DNA of 64,000 bases from Sulfitobacter mediterraneus (GCF_003054325.1 NZ_QBKU01000008.1:124001-188000), one strand, 5' to 3'. Shown: positions 34,808 to 44,217, numbered from the stretch's first letter. Made by a program: numbers and translations. Notes: generated from the letters alone by a model not told the origin.

Positions 34808-35515
34808 TCACAACTCAATCCGCACGTCATGCATCCACAGTTTTGCAGGCCGCGACAACATGAAAACCACTACATCGGCCAGATCATCCGGTTCAGTGAA
34901 AATATGGTTCGGCACATCCTCGCCCGCCTTGTCGAACATGCCCGTGTTGGTGCCACTTTGATAAAGCCCCGCCACCCGCACGCCGCTTTCGGCCTCATCT
35001 TCCTTCAGTACGTCGGTAAAGCCCCGCATGCCGTATTTGCTGGCGGTGTAGACCGATTGCCCGGCCTGCGCCAAAACGCCGGATTTGGACACAACATTGA
35101 GAATCGCCGCCTCTTCGCGGCTGCGCATTCCCGGCAACAAAGCACGGGTCAGATGGATGGCGCCGCTGAGATTGGTGGCCAGAGTGGCCTCGATCATGGC
35201 CGGATCAATGCTGTCGAGTGGGCCCGCCTTGTGCCAGATGCCCGCGTTGTTGATCAGAATGTCGATGGGGCCAAAATCATCCAGAATCGCCATTGCAGCG
35301 GTATCGATCTGTGCCGAATGGGCCAGATCACAGACAAAGCCTTGCGCGGCTGGTGCGCCCGCTTGCAGCGCCTCTGCAGCCACGGCATCCAGACGGTCTT
35401 TGTTGCGCCCAAGCGCCGCGATACGCAGGCCCTGTGCCGCCAGTTTCAGGCAGATGTGCCGCCCGATGCCATCGCTGCCGCCGGTGACAAGGGCGGTTTT
35501 TCCGGTGAGTTGCAT
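34808..35515 (-). CDS. SDR-family NAD(P)-dependent oxidoreductase
   Basis: A 235-residue classical short-chain dehydrogenase. Motifs: TGGSDGIGRH (cofactor loop, 11-20), CDLA near 62, NNAGIWHKAGP at 89-99, NVVSKSG with catalytic Ser, and YTASKYGMRGF with Tyr156 and Lys160. TGGSDGIG with a following Arg-rich segment (LGRNKDRLD) suggests NADP preference. The C-terminal half is shorter than in many family members. The substrate is unknown. It lies between rpmG and rnpB. Confidence 0.9.
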   Translation of the reverse strand: MQLTGKTALVTGGSDGIGRHICLKLAAQGLRIAALGRNKDRLDAVAAEALQAGAPAAQGFVCDLAHSAQIDTAAMAILDDFGPIDILINNAGIWHKAGPLDSIDPAMIEATLATNLSGAIHLTRALLPGMRSREEAAILNVVSKSGVLAQAGQSVYTASKYGMRGFTDVLKEDEAESGVRVAGLYQSGTNTGMFDKAGEDVPNHIFTEPDDLADVVVFMLSRPAKLWMHDVRIEL

Positions 35516-35610
35516 GGGCTTGCTCCTGATTGCGCCGCCCGATGGGTGGGGCGCGGAAAATTTGAATTTTCCGTGCCGTTTTCTTGGAGGAAAACGACGC
35601 CGGTTTGAAA

Positions 35611-36018
35611 ATGCGCGGAAGGCCTATAAGCCGGATTCTGTCCAGGGCTTGCGCCCCTGGATGACCATTCCTCTGACCGCACCGTTGCCGATGCAGCTAT
35701 AGCTGCCAACCCGAACCTGCTGGGGCAAAAACAGCCCCGCCCCCTTGCGGCGGCACGCGGTCCCTATTTGGCATTGCTCCCGGTGGGGCTTGCCATGCCG
35801 CCCCTGTTGCCAGCGGCGCGGTGGGCTCTTACCCCACCGTTTCACCCTTACCCGTCCGGCGGTATCGGTTGCCCGACACAGACCCGAAAGGGCGGTTTCA
35901 TTTCTGTGGCGCTCTCCGTCGGGTTGCCCCGCCCGGGCGTTACCCGGCACCGTTGTTTTTTGGAGTCCGGACTTTCCTCGACAATTTGCATCGCCGCGGT
36001 CATCCGGCCTTCCGCGCA
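35611..36018 (-). ncRNA. rnpB: RNase P RNA
   Basis: Catalytic RNA of RNase P, which trims tRNA 5' ends. On the minus strand the 5' end (36018 downward) TGCGCGGAAGGCC pairs perfectly with GGCCTTCCGCGCA at the 3' end (35623-35611), forming helix P1. Conserved core pieces are visible: GAGGAAAGTCCGGACTCC (CR I), ACAGAAA before the CR V side, and the 3' segment with GGCTTAT next to P1. The length, about 408 bases, fits class A RNAs of Alphaproteobacteria. Ends are inferred from helix P1 and could be off by a few bases. Confidence 0.95.
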
Positions 36019-36025
36019 GGGTGCG

Positions 36026-36054
36026 GCGTAGCGTGTCATTGCGGCTGCCGTCAA
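36026..36054 (-). promoter_or_regulatory. Predicted sigma-70-type promoter of rnpB
   Basis: On the minus strand TTGACG (36054-36049) is followed after 17 bases by CTACGC (36031-36026), and the predicted RNA 5' end lies 8 bases on. Confidence 0.5.
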
Positions 36055-36109
36055 TGGCTGCACGGGCGGGATTGAGTATTTGAGGGCCAAAAAGGGAGAA
36101 GGAGGTCGA

Positions 36110-36772
36110 TTAATCCAGCACCGGTAGGTTCAGATCATCTGGATGCAGGGCACCCAGCCGCCACGGCGCAAAGCGCAGGCGTGTGGCGGTGAGCAGATCC
36201 TCCAGCGACGCCTCTGCGGTAAAGCCTGCGGCGCAAGCGGCGGTGCGAAAGCTGTTTTCGGTTGGGGTCTGGTCCTTGGCGGTTTGGACGGCGGGCTGCG
36301 CGAGTCCCTGCCGCGCAAGACGCGCCCAGTCAAATTGCGGACCGGGATCGCATTTGCGCCCCGGTGCCATATCAGAGTGACCGATGACCCCCGCTGGCAC
36401 AATCGACCAACGGTCCATGATCTGGCGCAGCAGGGCTTCCAGCGCCTGCATTTGTGGTTCTGAAAACGGCTGTGAGCCGGTGTTGTCCAGTTCAATCCCG
36501 ATGGAGCGCGAGTTGATATCGGATTGCCCGGCCCATTCCCCGGCGCCGGCATGCCATGCGCGGCGATCCTCCGGGACCAGGCGCAGGGTTTCACCGCTGT
36601 TTGCAATCAGGTAGTGCGCGGACACCTCTGCCTCAGGATCGCACAACCGGTCGCGGGCGGCCAGTGCGCTGTCCATGGCGGTGTAGTGGATCACGATCAG
36701 GCTGGGCGTCAGCCCGTTCCGGCGCGGGCCGCAATTGGGCGAGAGATGATCGGTGATCTCAGGCCCGGACAC
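36110..36772 (-). CDS. N-acetylmuramoyl-L-alanine amidase (Amidase_2)
   Basis: A 220-residue zinc amidase that cleaves the amide bond between muramic acid and the stem peptide. Motifs: SLIVIHYTAM with the first zinc His, SAHYLIANSGETLRLVPEDR, AWHAGAGEWAGQSDINSRSI with NSRSIGIELDN, and VIGHSDMAPGRKCDPGPQFD with the last zinc His and Asp. The C-terminal 50 residues are a helical domain. The GTG at 36772 starts one base after the upstream lipoprotein stop, with AAGG 8 bases before it; this gives the usual length. No signal peptide is seen, so it is probably cytosolic and acts in muropeptide recycling like AmpD. Confidence 0.88.
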   Translation of the reverse strand: MSGPEITDHLSPNCGPRRNGLTPSLIVIHYTAMDSALAARDRLCDPEAEVSAHYLIANSGETLRLVPEDRRAWHAGAGEWAGQSDINSRSIGIELDNTGSQPFSEPQMQALEALLRQIMDRWSIVPAGVIGHSDMAPGRKCDPGPQFDWARLARQGLAQPAVQTAKDQTPTENSFRTAACAAGFTAEASLEDLLTATRLRFAPWRLGALHPDDLNLPVLD

Positions 36773-36773
36773 G

Positions 36774-37493
36774 TCAGCCTTGGGCCGCGCGGCGGAACGG
36801 GGTTGGATCCCAGTCGCAGGCAAAGCCATCGCCGTCCGGGTCCATGCCTTTGCGGTCTTTTTGCGGACCGCCGCGCGCGAGGAAGTCAATCTGTGCCTGA
36901 TCTGGCGTGCTGAACGACCGGCAGGACCGGGCGTATTTTGCCGCCTTGTTCAGGCCGATGCGGCGATAGACCTGCTCTCCCACTGCGTTTGACGTGCTCA
37001 GGGCGTAGGCCACGATGTTGGGGCCAGAATCAACGCGGGTTGGCAGGGCCTCAGGTGTGACCACCTCATACTGCGCCTTGTTGGCGGCAATGCGGGCGGC
37101 GTCATCATCAATGCTGCGCTGGCCTGACACCGCGTCAAAGTTGTTCTCGTTCGAGATCCCTGCCGTGTTCACCACTGCGGGCGGCGGGTTGGACGGGCTG
37201 GCGTTGATCGGCGCCGCACCGCTGTTTGGCACACCCGGACGGGTCGCCGCCAACACACGGGCAGTTTCCGCCGCCGTGGCCGCCGCAGATGGATCGCTTG
37301 GCGTTGCGGTCCGTAGCGGGGTTTCCGCGATCACAGGTGCAGAGGGCACGATCCCGGCCAGCGCTGCGTCACGCTTGCGTTGCTCTGCCTCGAAACTGTC
37401 AAAACCGGCGCCCTGCCCCGAGTCCGGGATGGCAGGCTGACAAGCAGCGAGAACCGCGCCAGCGGCGAGAACGAAAAAGGCCTGTTTGATCAT
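36774..37493 (-). CDS. Excalibur-domain lipoprotein
   Basis: A 239-residue lipoprotein. Signal peptide MIKQAFFVLAAGAVLAACQP with lipobox LAAC at Cys18. A long low-complexity Ala/Pro/Thr-rich linker (about 55-130) follows, then a C-terminal domain KAAKYARSCRSFSTPDQAQI with DPDGDGFACDWDP, the excalibur calcium-binding motif (DxDxDGxxC). The ATG at 37493 is preferred to a GTG two codons upstream. It is one base before the amidase gene, so the two are co-translated. It is likely an envelope-anchored protein that works with cell-wall enzymes. Confidence 0.88.
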   Translation of the reverse strand: MIKQAFFVLAAGAVLAACQPAIPDSGQGAGFDSFEAEQRKRDAALAGIVPSAPVIAETPLRTATPSDPSAAATAAETARVLAATRPGVPNSGAAPINASPSNPPPAVVNTAGISNENNFDAVSGQRSIDDDAARIAANKAQYEVVTPEALPTRVDSGPNIVAYALSTSNAVGEQVYRRIGLNKAAKYARSCRSFSTPDQAQIDFLARGGPQKDRKGMDPDGDGFACDWDPTPFRRAAQG

Positions 37494-37532
37494 GTGCACT
37501 GCTCTGTCTTTTTGACGGTTATTGGCGCAGGT

Positions 37533-39020
37533 TTACCACCATTTGTCTGCCTTGGCTACAAAGCCTGCGGCCTTCTCCAGCGCATAGGCAGAAGACAGCA
37601 GATCCGCCTCTTCCCAAGGTCGCCCGATCAGTTGCAGGCCCAGTGGCAGACCCTGACGGTTCTGCCCCGTCGGCACCGCGATGCCCGGCAAGCCCGCAAG
37701 GTTGACCGTGACGGTGAACACATCGTTGAGATACATCGCCACCGGATCGGCATCGGTCATCTCGCCCAGACCAAAGGCCGCAGACGGGGTGGCCGGGGTC
37801 AGGATGCTGTCGATGCCTTGGGCAAAGACATCTTCGAAGTCTTTCTTGATTAGGCTGCGCACCCGGCGGGCACGGTTGTAATAAGCGTCATAAAAACCGG
37901 CGGACAGCACATAGGTGCCAATCATCACGCGGCGCTGCACCTCGTGGCCAAACCCTTCGGCGCGGGTGTTTTCATACATCTCGGTGATGCCGTCCCCAGC
38001 CTCAAGCGTGGCGCGGTGGCCATAGCGCACACCGTCATAACGCGCGAGGTTCGAAGACGCCTCAGCGGGTGCAATCACGTAGTACGCGGGCAAAGCATAT
38101 TTGGTATGCGGAAGCGAGATATCTACGATCTCGGCGCCGGCGTCCTTCATCATGGCGATGCCGTCCTGCCAGAGCGTCTCAATCTCTTCTGGCATGCCGT
38201 CCATGCGGTACTCTTTGGGAATACCGATCTTCTTGCCGCGAATATCACCGGTCAGCGCCGCCTCAAAGTTTGGCACCGCCAGATCGGCCGAGGTGCTGTC
38301 TTTGGGGTCATGCCCGCACATTGCCTCAAGCATGATCGCAGCATCGCGCACCGATTTGGTCATCGGGCCTGCCTGATCCAGCGAGGAGGCAAAGGCAACA
38401 ATGCCCCAACGCGAACAACGCCCGTAAGTCGGCTTGATCCCAACCGTGCCGGTAAAGGCCGCAGGCTGGCGGATCGACCCGCCTGTGTCAGTGCCAGTCG
38501 CCGCAAGGCAAAGGTCCGCTGCAACCGCCGCAGCAGAGCCACCGGAGGAGCCACCGGGCGTCAGCGCCGCATCATCATTGCCGCGCCGCCACGGGTTCAC
38601 TGCATTGCCGTAAACGGAAGTCTCGTTGGAGCTGCCCATGGCGAATTCGTCCATATTCAGCTTGCCCAGCATCACCGCGCCATTGTCGAAAAGGTTCTGG
38701 CTGACGGTGCTTTCATACTCTGGCAGGAACCCTTGCAAAATACGCGATCCGGCCTGAGACGGCACACCCTTGGTGCAAAACAGATCCTTGATCCCGATGG
38801 GCAGACCGCACATCGCGGGCGCGTCACCGGCGGCAAGACGCTTGTCGGCAGCATCCGCTTGCGCCAAAGCCACATCCGGCGTGTTATGGACAAAGGCATT
38901 CAATGCCCCCGCGCCATGGATTGCAGTGAGGCAGGCCTCGGTCAGGTCTTTGGATGTCACATCGCCGCTGCGCAACGCATCGCGTGCGCCAGCCAGGCCC
39001 AATTTGTTCAGTTCAGTCAT
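37533..39020 (-). CDS. gatA: Asp/Glu-tRNA amidotransferase subunit A
   Basis: Glutaminase subunit of GatCAB, which converts Glu-tRNA(Gln) and Asp-tRNA(Asn) to the correct amides. The 495 residues carry the amidase-signature triad: Lys78 in LPIGIKDLF, Ser159 in [17 protein letters not shown] and Ser182 in [21 protein letters not shown] text reads [20 protein letters not shown]. The C-terminal [19 protein letters not shown] is the family end. Its ATG overlaps the gatC stop by one base. gatB is not in the window. Confidence 0.97.
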   Translation of the reverse strand: MTELNKLGLAGARDALRSGDVTSKDLTEACLTAIHGAGALNAFVHNTPDVALAQADAADKRLAAGDAPAMCGLPIGIKDLFCTKGVPSQAGSRILQGFLPEYESTVSQNLFDNGAVMLGKLNMDEFAMGSSNETSVYGNAVNPWRRGNDDAALTPGGSSGGSAAAVAADLCLAATGTDTGGSIRQPAAFTGTVGIKPTYGRCSRWGIVAFASSLDQAGPMTKSVRDAAIMLEAMCGHDPKDSTSADLAVPNFEAALTGDIRGKKIGIPKEYRMDGMPEEIETLWQDGIAMMKDAGAEIVDISLPHTKYALPAYYVIAPAEASSNLARYDGVRYGHRATLEAGDGITEMYENTRAEGFGHEVQRRVMIGTYVLSAGFYDAYYNRARRVRSLIKKDFEDVFAQGIDSILTPATPSAAFGLGEMTDADPVAMYLNDVFTVTVNLAGLPGIAVPTGQNRQGLPLGLQLIGRPWEEADLLSSAYALEKAAGFVAKADKWW

Positions 39021-39307
39021 TATTCCACCACCTTCGGCACGGCAAAAAACCCTTCGCGGGCATCAGGCGCATTGGCCAGCACTTTGGCCTGCTGGTCCCC
39101 ATCGGTCACCACATCTTCGCGCCGCTTCAGCTTTTGCGGCGTTACCGAGGTCATCGGCTCGACCCCTTCAATGTCCACTTCGTTCAGCTGTTCAATGAAC
39201 CCGAGGATATTATTGAACTCCTGCGCCAGCGCCGGCAGCGCCTCAGGCTCTACCTTGATGCGGGCCAGTTTCGCCACGCGGGCGGCGGTGTTTTCGTCGA
39301 TCGACAT
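39020..39307 (-). CDS. gatC: Asp/Glu-tRNA amidotransferase subunit C
   Basis: The 95-residue GatC, which wraps around the A and B subunits and stabilises the complex. It starts [20 protein letters not shown], then [29 protein letters not shown] and [12 protein letters not shown]-terminal [17 protein letters not shown] is the diagnostic end. The ATG at 39307 gives the family N-terminus. It overlaps gatA by one base. Confidence 0.97.
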   Translation of the reverse strand: MSIDENTAARVAKLARIKVEPEALPALAQEFNNILGFIEQLNEVDIEGVEPMTSVTPQKLKRREDVVTDGDQQAKVLANAPDAREGFFAVPKVVE

Positions 39308-39381
39308 GAAGGCTCTCCATCTGCTTGGGCGGCGGTGTATCCTTCCTTTTGCGCCCTCGCAAGGGTGCGCCCTGCCCGCCT

Positions 39382-39413
39382 CTTCATTTGGCCCAAAAAA
39401 CCTCCCCCCGGAG
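39382..39413 (-). repeat. Intergenic repeat, copy C (upstream of gatC)
   Basis: On the minus strand CTCCGGGGGGAG is followed by GTTTTTTG and GGCCAAATGAAG, closely matching copies at 12446-12477 and 23579-23610. Confidence 0.6.
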
Positions 39414-39493
39414 GGCCGGTTTGCCGCCAGATGCCGCACTTGCCGCAGCGCCAGAACAGATTATGCTTTCCCCAATCGAAGGGGAGAACACAT

Positions 39494-40189
39494 ATGAATA
39501 TCATCTGGCTTGGCCACGGCTCATTTCGCATCGAAATCGAAGATCAGGTGGTCTTGATCGACCCTTGGCTGAACGGCAATCCGATGATGCCCGAAGACGG
39601 TTATGGGGCCGCCACCCAAGGCGCGACGCATATTCTGGTCACACATGGTCATTTTGATCACATCACCGATGTTGTGGAGATCTCCAAATCCACCGGCGCG
39701 CCGGTTTCAGGTATGTATGAGCTGGCGCAATACCTCGCGGCGGGCGGTGCGGTGGAGGGGGCGGCTTATAACATCGGCGGCACGATCCCGCTGGGCGATA
39801 ACGTGACAGCCGCGATGGTGCCTGCGATGCATTCGTCGTCCACCATGGAGAGGGACAAACCTCTGGCTATGGGCCACGAGACAGGATTTATCCTGCGCGG
39901 TGAAGGGCATACGGTCTATATCTCGGGCGATACCGGCATCATGGCCGACATGGACTGGATTGGCGATTTTTACAAACCCGACATCGGTATTCTGTCGGCG
40001 GGTGGGTTCTACACCATGGGCATGGCCGAGGCCGCCTATGCCGCAAAACGTTATTTCGACTTCAAAACCGTGATCCCCTGCCATTACCGCACCTTTGACG
40101 CGCTCGAACAATCGGCCAAGGCGTTGGCAGACGGGTTGCCGGGGGTCAATGTGATTGAACCGGAGGTGCTGGAGCCGATCCGCCTGTAA
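39494..40189 (+). CDS. UPF0173 metal-dependent hydrolase (beta-lactamase fold)
   Basis: A 231-residue metallo-beta-lactamase-fold protein of the UPF0173 group. It starts MNIIWLGHGSFRIEIEDQVV, then LIDPWLNGNP and the metal motif LVTHGHFDHITDVVEISK (His51, His53, Asp55, His56). A further VPAMHSSS and VYISGDTGIMADM give the next ligands, and CHYRTFD the last. An in-frame open stretch runs far upstream, but the ATG at 39494 with GGGGAGAA upstream is the start. Its substrate is unknown. It is divergent from gatC. Confidence 0.93.
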   Translation: MNIIWLGHGSFRIEIEDQVVLIDPWLNGNPMMPEDGYGAATQGATHILVTHGHFDHITDVVEISKSTGAPVSGMYELAQYLAAGGAVEGAAYNIGGTIPLGDNVTAAMVPAMHSSSTMERDKPLAMGHETGFILRGEGHTVYISGDTGIMADMDWIGDFYKPDIGILSAGGFYTMGMAEAAYAAKRYFDFKTVIPCHYRTFDALEQSAKALADGLPGVNVIEPEVLEPIRL

Positions 40190-40192
40190 CGT

Positions 40193-40627
40193 CTACTGGA
40201 TCGCCCATTTCATGCCCACGCCAGTGCGGGCGTGGACCACACATCCCTCCGCCCCGTCGAATGTGATGTCCTGAAAGGGATAGCGGTCGCGGAGCTGGGT
40301 GTCGGTTTGAAAGGTGGCGCAGACCTCAAATTGATCGGCGCTGCTCCAGATGAAGACGTATTCTTCGTTCGTGACCGGATCGCGCGCATCTGGTTTGCGC
40401 ACATGGCCGGCGCACCGATCTGGCGTTTCTTGGGATTCGCGATCACCCAGCGATGGCTCAACCGGAAGGTTGCAACGGTAATACTGCCCCAGTATGCGCA
40501 GGTTCGCTGCCCGCTGCGCGTCGTTCTTTTCCATGCAGGCATGTCCCGGACCGCCCACGACCATCAACGCGGCACCCAAAGCGCCGCACACAAGGGCCAC
40601 GCAAGCCGCAAAAAGCAGCTTGTTCAT
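40193..40627 (-). CDS. Hypothetical protein with N-terminal membrane anchor
   Basis: A 144-residue protein. Residues 4-27 (LLFAACVALVCGALGAALMV) form one membrane helix or uncleaved signal. The rest has five Cys (GHACMEKND, YYRCNL, PDRCAGH, FEVCATF, EGCVVH) and is probably periplasmic and disulfide-bonded. Its start overlaps the DUF5671 gene stop by four bases. No family recognised. Confidence 0.75.
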   Translation of the reverse strand: MNKLLFAACVALVCGALGAALMVVGGPGHACMEKNDAQRAANLRILGQYYRCNLPVEPSLGDRESQETPDRCAGHVRKPDARDPVTNEEYVFIWSSADQFEVCATFQTDTQLRDRYPFQDITFDGAEGCVVHARTGVGMKWAIQ

Positions 40628-41244
40628 GCCGCGTCCCCTTTGCGGATATCCCCCAGATAATACAGGAAAATCAGGCCAGAGACCGCGCCGACAACCAGCG
40701 CCTTGGCCAAAAACTGCAGAGTGAAATCACCGCTGAGGAAGGCATAGATCACCGACACCAGATCGCCCAGCAACACGCCGGACGCGCCCAGCAGGGTCAG
40801 ATAGGTCATCCAACGCCGGATCGCCGACCGGTACAGCGCCGGATCGGCGGCCAGTTTGCCGCGTTCCCGCGCGGTCAGCCACAGATAGGTCGGCGCCGTC
40901 ACCACCAGAACCGCAATCGCCCAGCGGATGCCATGGCTGCTGCGGTAGCCTCCATCATCAAAGGCCCGATCAATCAGATGGTTCAGCAAAAGCACCAGAT
41001 GGATCGCGCCAAACAGCAAGACCCCGAACATCAGCGCGTAGATAAAGAAATCCCGCGCCGAAACGGTGGATTGCGGCCTTGGCACCGGGGGCGCGAACGG
41101 GGTGTCTGCCCAGGCGCTCAATGCATCCGACACTTCTGATGCGCTCCAGCCTGAGGCGGTCAAGGCGGTTGCAATCTCATCGCGGCTTTTGCCTGCGCTC
41201 AATGCATCTCGGGTAAAGCGGGAAAGCTCTTTACTGACAGCCAT
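40624..41244 (-). CDS. DUF5671 membrane protein
   Basis: A 206-residue protein. An N-terminal helical domain (about 1-50; FTRDALSAGKSRDEIATAL, GWSASEVSDALSAWAD) resembles a UBA-like three-helix bundle. Four membrane helices follow (about 65-90, 110-125, 150-170, 180-200), starting ARDFFIYALMFGVLLFGAIH, the DUF5671 pattern. It is a translationally coupled partner of the downstream 144-residue gene and lies 5 bases after the tadA stop. Function unknown. Confidence 0.85.
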   Translation of the reverse strand: MAVSKELSRFTRDALSAGKSRDEIATALTASGWSASEVSDALSAWADTPFAPPVPRPQSTVSARDFFIYALMFGVLLFGAIHLVLLLNHLIDRAFDDGGYRSSHGIRWAIAVLVVTAPTYLWLTARERGKLAADPALYRSAIRRWMTYLTLLGASGVLLGDLVSVIYAFLSGDFTLQFLAKALVVGAVSGLIFLYYLGDIRKGDAA

Positions 41245-41249
41245 ACCAA

Positions 41250-41705
41250 TTAACCTTTTCTTTTCGCTTCAAAAAACTCTTTCAACATGGCCTCCGCCGC
41301 CGCCCCGTCAATGCCGTCAAACACCTCTGGCACATGGTGGCATTGCGGATGCGAAAACACCCGTGCGCCCTGCGCGACCCCACCTGATTTGGGATCGGAA
41401 GCGCCATAATACAACCGCGCCACCCGCGCCGCCGATATCGCGGCGGCACACATCGGGCAGGGTTCAAGCGTCACGTAAAGCGCATGATCCGGCAGCCGTT
41501 CGGACGCAGCCGCCGCGCAGGCGGCGCGGATTGCCAGCACCTCGGCATGGGCGGTCGGATCGTTCAATTCACGCGTGCGGTTGCCCGCCCGCGCCACCAC
41601 TTGCCCCGCCGGATCGACGACAACAGCGCCCACCGGCACTTCGCCGCGCACGCCAGCGGCGGCCGCTTCGGCCAGGGCGGCCTGCATGTGGGATCGAAAC
41701 ACCAT
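41250..41705 (-). CDS. tadA: tRNA adenosine(34) deaminase
   Basis: Edits wobble adenosine 34 of tRNA-Arg to inosine. The 151-residue cytidine-deaminase-fold protein has the zinc motif TAHAEVLAIR (His53, catalytic Glu55) and LEPCPMCAAAI (Cys83, Cys86), plus RELNDPTAHAE upstream, which is characteristic of TadA. The C-terminal VFDGIDGAAAEAMLKEFFEA is the tRNA-binding helix. It is convergent with nothing and divergent from the rluB-like gene 62 bases away; the DUF5671 gene follows on the same strand. Confidence 0.94.
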   Translation of the reverse strand: MVFRSHMQAALAEAAAAGVRGEVPVGAVVVDPAGQVVARAGNRTRELNDPTAHAEVLAIRAACAAAASERLPDHALYVTLEPCPMCAAAISAARVARLYYGASDPKSGGVAQGARVFSHPQCHHVPEVFDGIDGAAAEAMLKEFFEAKRKG

Positions 41706-41767
41706 CCCTTTTCATGCCCGCAATTGCCGCCCTTTCGCAACCCGCACAAACAGGGTAAGCGGTCGGC

Positions 41768-42613
41768 ATGACAGAGAATGCCCCCAAAGAGACCCCGAAA
41801 GGCGACCGGATCGCCAAAGTTCTGGCCCGTGCCGGTGTTGCCTCCCGCCGTGAGGCCGAGCGCATGATCGAGGCAGGCCGTGTGCGCGTGAACGGGGAAC
41901 AGATCCTGTCTCCCGCGCTGAACGTGACCGAGAGTGACGCCATAATGGTCGATGGCAATCTTGTGTCAGAACCGGAGCCGCCGCGCATGTGGATGTATCA
42001 CAAGCCCACCGGGCTGGTGACCAGCGACCGCGACGAAAAGGGCCGCGAGACGATTTATGACAAAATGCCCGAAGACATGCCGCGTGTGATGTCGGTGGGG
42101 CGTCTTGATATCAATTCCGAAGGGCTGCTGCTGCTGACCAATGACGGCGGCATCAAGCGCAAACTGGAACTGCCCAGCACCGGTTGGCTGCGCCGCTACC
42201 GCGTGCGCGTCAACGGGCGGCCCAGCGACGCCGCGTTGGAGCCATTGCGCAAAGGCATCACCATTGAGGGCGAGCGGTTTCAGCCGATGACCGTGACGCT
42301 GGACCGGCAGCAGGGCGCAAATGCCTGGCTGACCGTGGGGCTGCGCGAGGGCAAGAACCGCGAAATCCGCCGCGCAATGGAAGCTGTGAACCTCAGCGTG
42401 AACCGCCTAATCCGCATCAGCTATGGCCCGTTCCAACTGGGTGAGCTGAAATCCGGTGAGGTCGAAGAGGTGCGCCGCAAGATCGTGCGTGACCAATTGG
42501 GGCTCGAGATCGAAGACGCCAGCGGCACCGCGCAGAAAAAGCCCAAAACGGTGCAGCGGTTTTCAAAGCGCCGCAGCAGCATGGCCGGAAAGCCCGGCAA
42601 ACCCCGCCGCTAA
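41768..42613 (+). CDS. rluB: rRNA large-subunit pseudouridine synthase, RluB/RsuA family
   Basis: A 281-residue pseudouridine synthase. The S4 RNA-binding domain (about 13-60) reads RIAKVLARAGVASRREAERM. The catalytic motif is GRLDINSEGLLLLTNDG with nucleophile Asp114. HKPTGLVTSDRDEKGRETIY and LREGKNREIRRAMEAVNLSV are typical of RluB. A Lys/Arg-rich tail (QRFSKRRSSMAGKPGKPRR) ends the protein. The ATG at 41768 follows the GGTAAGCGG region. It is likely responsible for a pseudouridine in 23S rRNA helix 89/90; RluB rather than RsuA or RluE rests on overall resemblance. Confidence 0.9.
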   Translation: MTENAPKETPKGDRIAKVLARAGVASRREAERMIEAGRVRVNGEQILSPALNVTESDAIMVDGNLVSEPEPPRMWMYHKPTGLVTSDRDEKGRETIYDKMPEDMPRVMSVGRLDINSEGLLLLTNDGGIKRKLELPSTGWLRRYRVRVNGRPSDAALEPLRKGITIEGERFQPMTVTLDRQQGANAWLTVGLREGKNREIRRAMEAVNLSVNRLIRISYGPFQLGELKSGEVEEVRRKIVRDQLGLEIEDASGTAQKKPKTVQRFSKRRSSMAGKPGKPRR

Positions 42614-42637
42614 ATCACGGCTGCCGCGCCGCCAGAG

Positions 42638-43894
42638 TTACCAAGCGGCTTCAGGTTCGGCAGTCTCGGCGGGCAACAACGGTCCGGCGGGCTTCAAACG
42701 CGCCTCACCCAGCCTCGGATGCAGGCGCCCTGCGATCCCCCAAGCAACAAAGCTGGCCGCCCCTGCCGCGACAAAGATGCCCGAGATCGGCGCAGCCAGC
42801 AGGATCAGCCAGGCAATCCCCGGCGTGGCAATGCCCGACACATCGCGGAACGAGGAATAGATCGCCGACATCTCGGTCCGCTCGGACGGTTTGACCGCCA
42901 TCAAAAAGGGCAGCCCGGCGCAGATATCCAGCAAAATCAAAAAGAAACTTCCGCAAAACAGCAGCGCAATCGTGGCGAGCGGCAAACCCGCCACAAAACC
43001 GGCCAGCGCAAAGAGCATCCCGCAGGCCATGAACCCAGTGCGCACAGAACGGCGGATGGACCCCGCCTGCATCCAGCGCAGCATCATCGGCGACAGGAAC
43101 AGCGCTGCATTTGTCAGCGACAGTAAGATCCCGCCCAACTGTTCCCCTAACCCGTTTTCCACAGCAAAAATAGGCAGATACACCACGTAGGCCCACCAGC
43201 CACAGGACCGGATCACCGCAAAAAGCCAGCCTGCGATCAACCTTGGCTGTTCAAAGAACCGCCCCAGAAACGACAGCGGGTTGGGCGGTGCCCGGCGGGC
43301 CCGCGTGATCAACTTGCCATTGCCCAGCCGCATATAAAGGAACACCGCCAACATCAAAGCGGCCGCAACAGCAGAGACAACGAAAGGCGCAGGTTGCCAG
43401 ACAGTCCAAAGCACCACGCCCAACACCGGGCCGAGCGTCCAACCCAAAGCCGAATAGAACATGCGCAGGGTCTCGCATTTGCCCAATTCCACCCGCGCGA
43501 TGTAGTCCAGCACATAGGCGTTAAAGCAGACAAAGGTTGTCACCGTTGCCAGTGAATTCAGCACCAAGGACGCCACGATCATTTCGGGCCGCCCCGTCAT
43601 CGCCAGCCCTGCCGAAACAACAAAGCCAAACGCCCCCACACCATACATCCAGCGGCGCGGTACAAACCGGTTCAGGAAGGGCACCAGCAGCCCCACAATC
43701 AAGGACACAACCCCGATGCAAAAGTAGATCGAGCTGATCAGCGCGGCATCTTTGAGAGCATCATAGATCGCCACAGGATAGACCGAGATCAAGATCCCTC
43801 GCGCAACGGCTTCACATCCCGCCAGCATCGCGAACCCTCTGACAGAGGGGGCTGGCGCGTGGCGGATCCATTCGGGAATACGGCGTTCGAACAT
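42638..43894 (-). CDS. MFS transporter
   Basis: A 418-residue, 12-helix major-facilitator protein. It has FAMLAGCEAVARGILISVYP in helix 1, VGLLVPFLNRFVPRRWMYG as the inter-helix loop motif, and FVCFNAYVLDYIARVELGKC then ETLRMFYSALGWTLGPVLGV in the middle. The C-half includes LPFLMAVKPSERTEMSAIYS and FRDVSGIATPGIAWLILL. Family-level placement only. It is convergent with the rluB-like gene, 24 bases apart, and starts 323 bases from the 44218 operon. Confidence 0.85.
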   Translation of the reverse strand: MFERRIPEWIRHAPAPSVRGFAMLAGCEAVARGILISVYPVAIYDALKDAALISSIYFCIGVVSLIVGLLVPFLNRFVPRRWMYGVGAFGFVVSAGLAMTGRPEMIVASLVLNSLATVTTFVCFNAYVLDYIARVELGKCETLRMFYSALGWTLGPVLGVVLWTVWQPAPFVVSAVAAALMLAVFLYMRLGNGKLITRARRAPPNPLSFLGRFFEQPRLIAGWLFAVIRSCGWWAYVVYLPIFAVENGLGEQLGGILLSLTNAALFLSPMMLRWMQAGSIRRSVRTGFMACGMLFALAGFVAGLPLATIALLFCGSFFLILLDICAGLPFLMAVKPSERTEMSAIYSSFRDVSGIATPGIAWLILLAAPISGIFVAAGAASFVAWGIAGRLHPRLGEARLKPAGPLLPAETAEPEAAW

Positions 43895-44217
43895 AAGAAA
43901 AATTCACCCCATGTTTTTGGCCAACTTGACTGAGAATCCCGGCTTTTCTGTTCGCCCTGCGACACCAAAGCGGGATCGCGATGTCGCAAAACCTCTTTGG
44001 GCTGCGGTGCGATGCACATCTCATGGGTGAGTTTTGACCGGTTTTTCCCCGTCACATGTCATTCACAATGGTCGGGTAAACCCCTATATCTTATGTACAA
44101 ATTTACAGAGCGCACGCTTGATGGCGCCATGTCTGTCTGCCGCCAATCTGTGCACCAAGGTAGATCGTCTGGCACGGCGACAAAGTTGCGCCTATGTTGG
44201 CAGCACGGGGGAAAATA
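43895..44217. promoter_or_regulatory. 323-base divergent region between the MFS gene and the TelA/SPFH operon
   Basis: No coding frame is convincing. It must contain promoters for both directions. Short inverted arms such as CATGTCATTCACAATG (44055 region) and AT-rich blocks near 44090 lie close to the operon start, but no consensus boxes are clear enough to mark. Confidence 0.5.
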
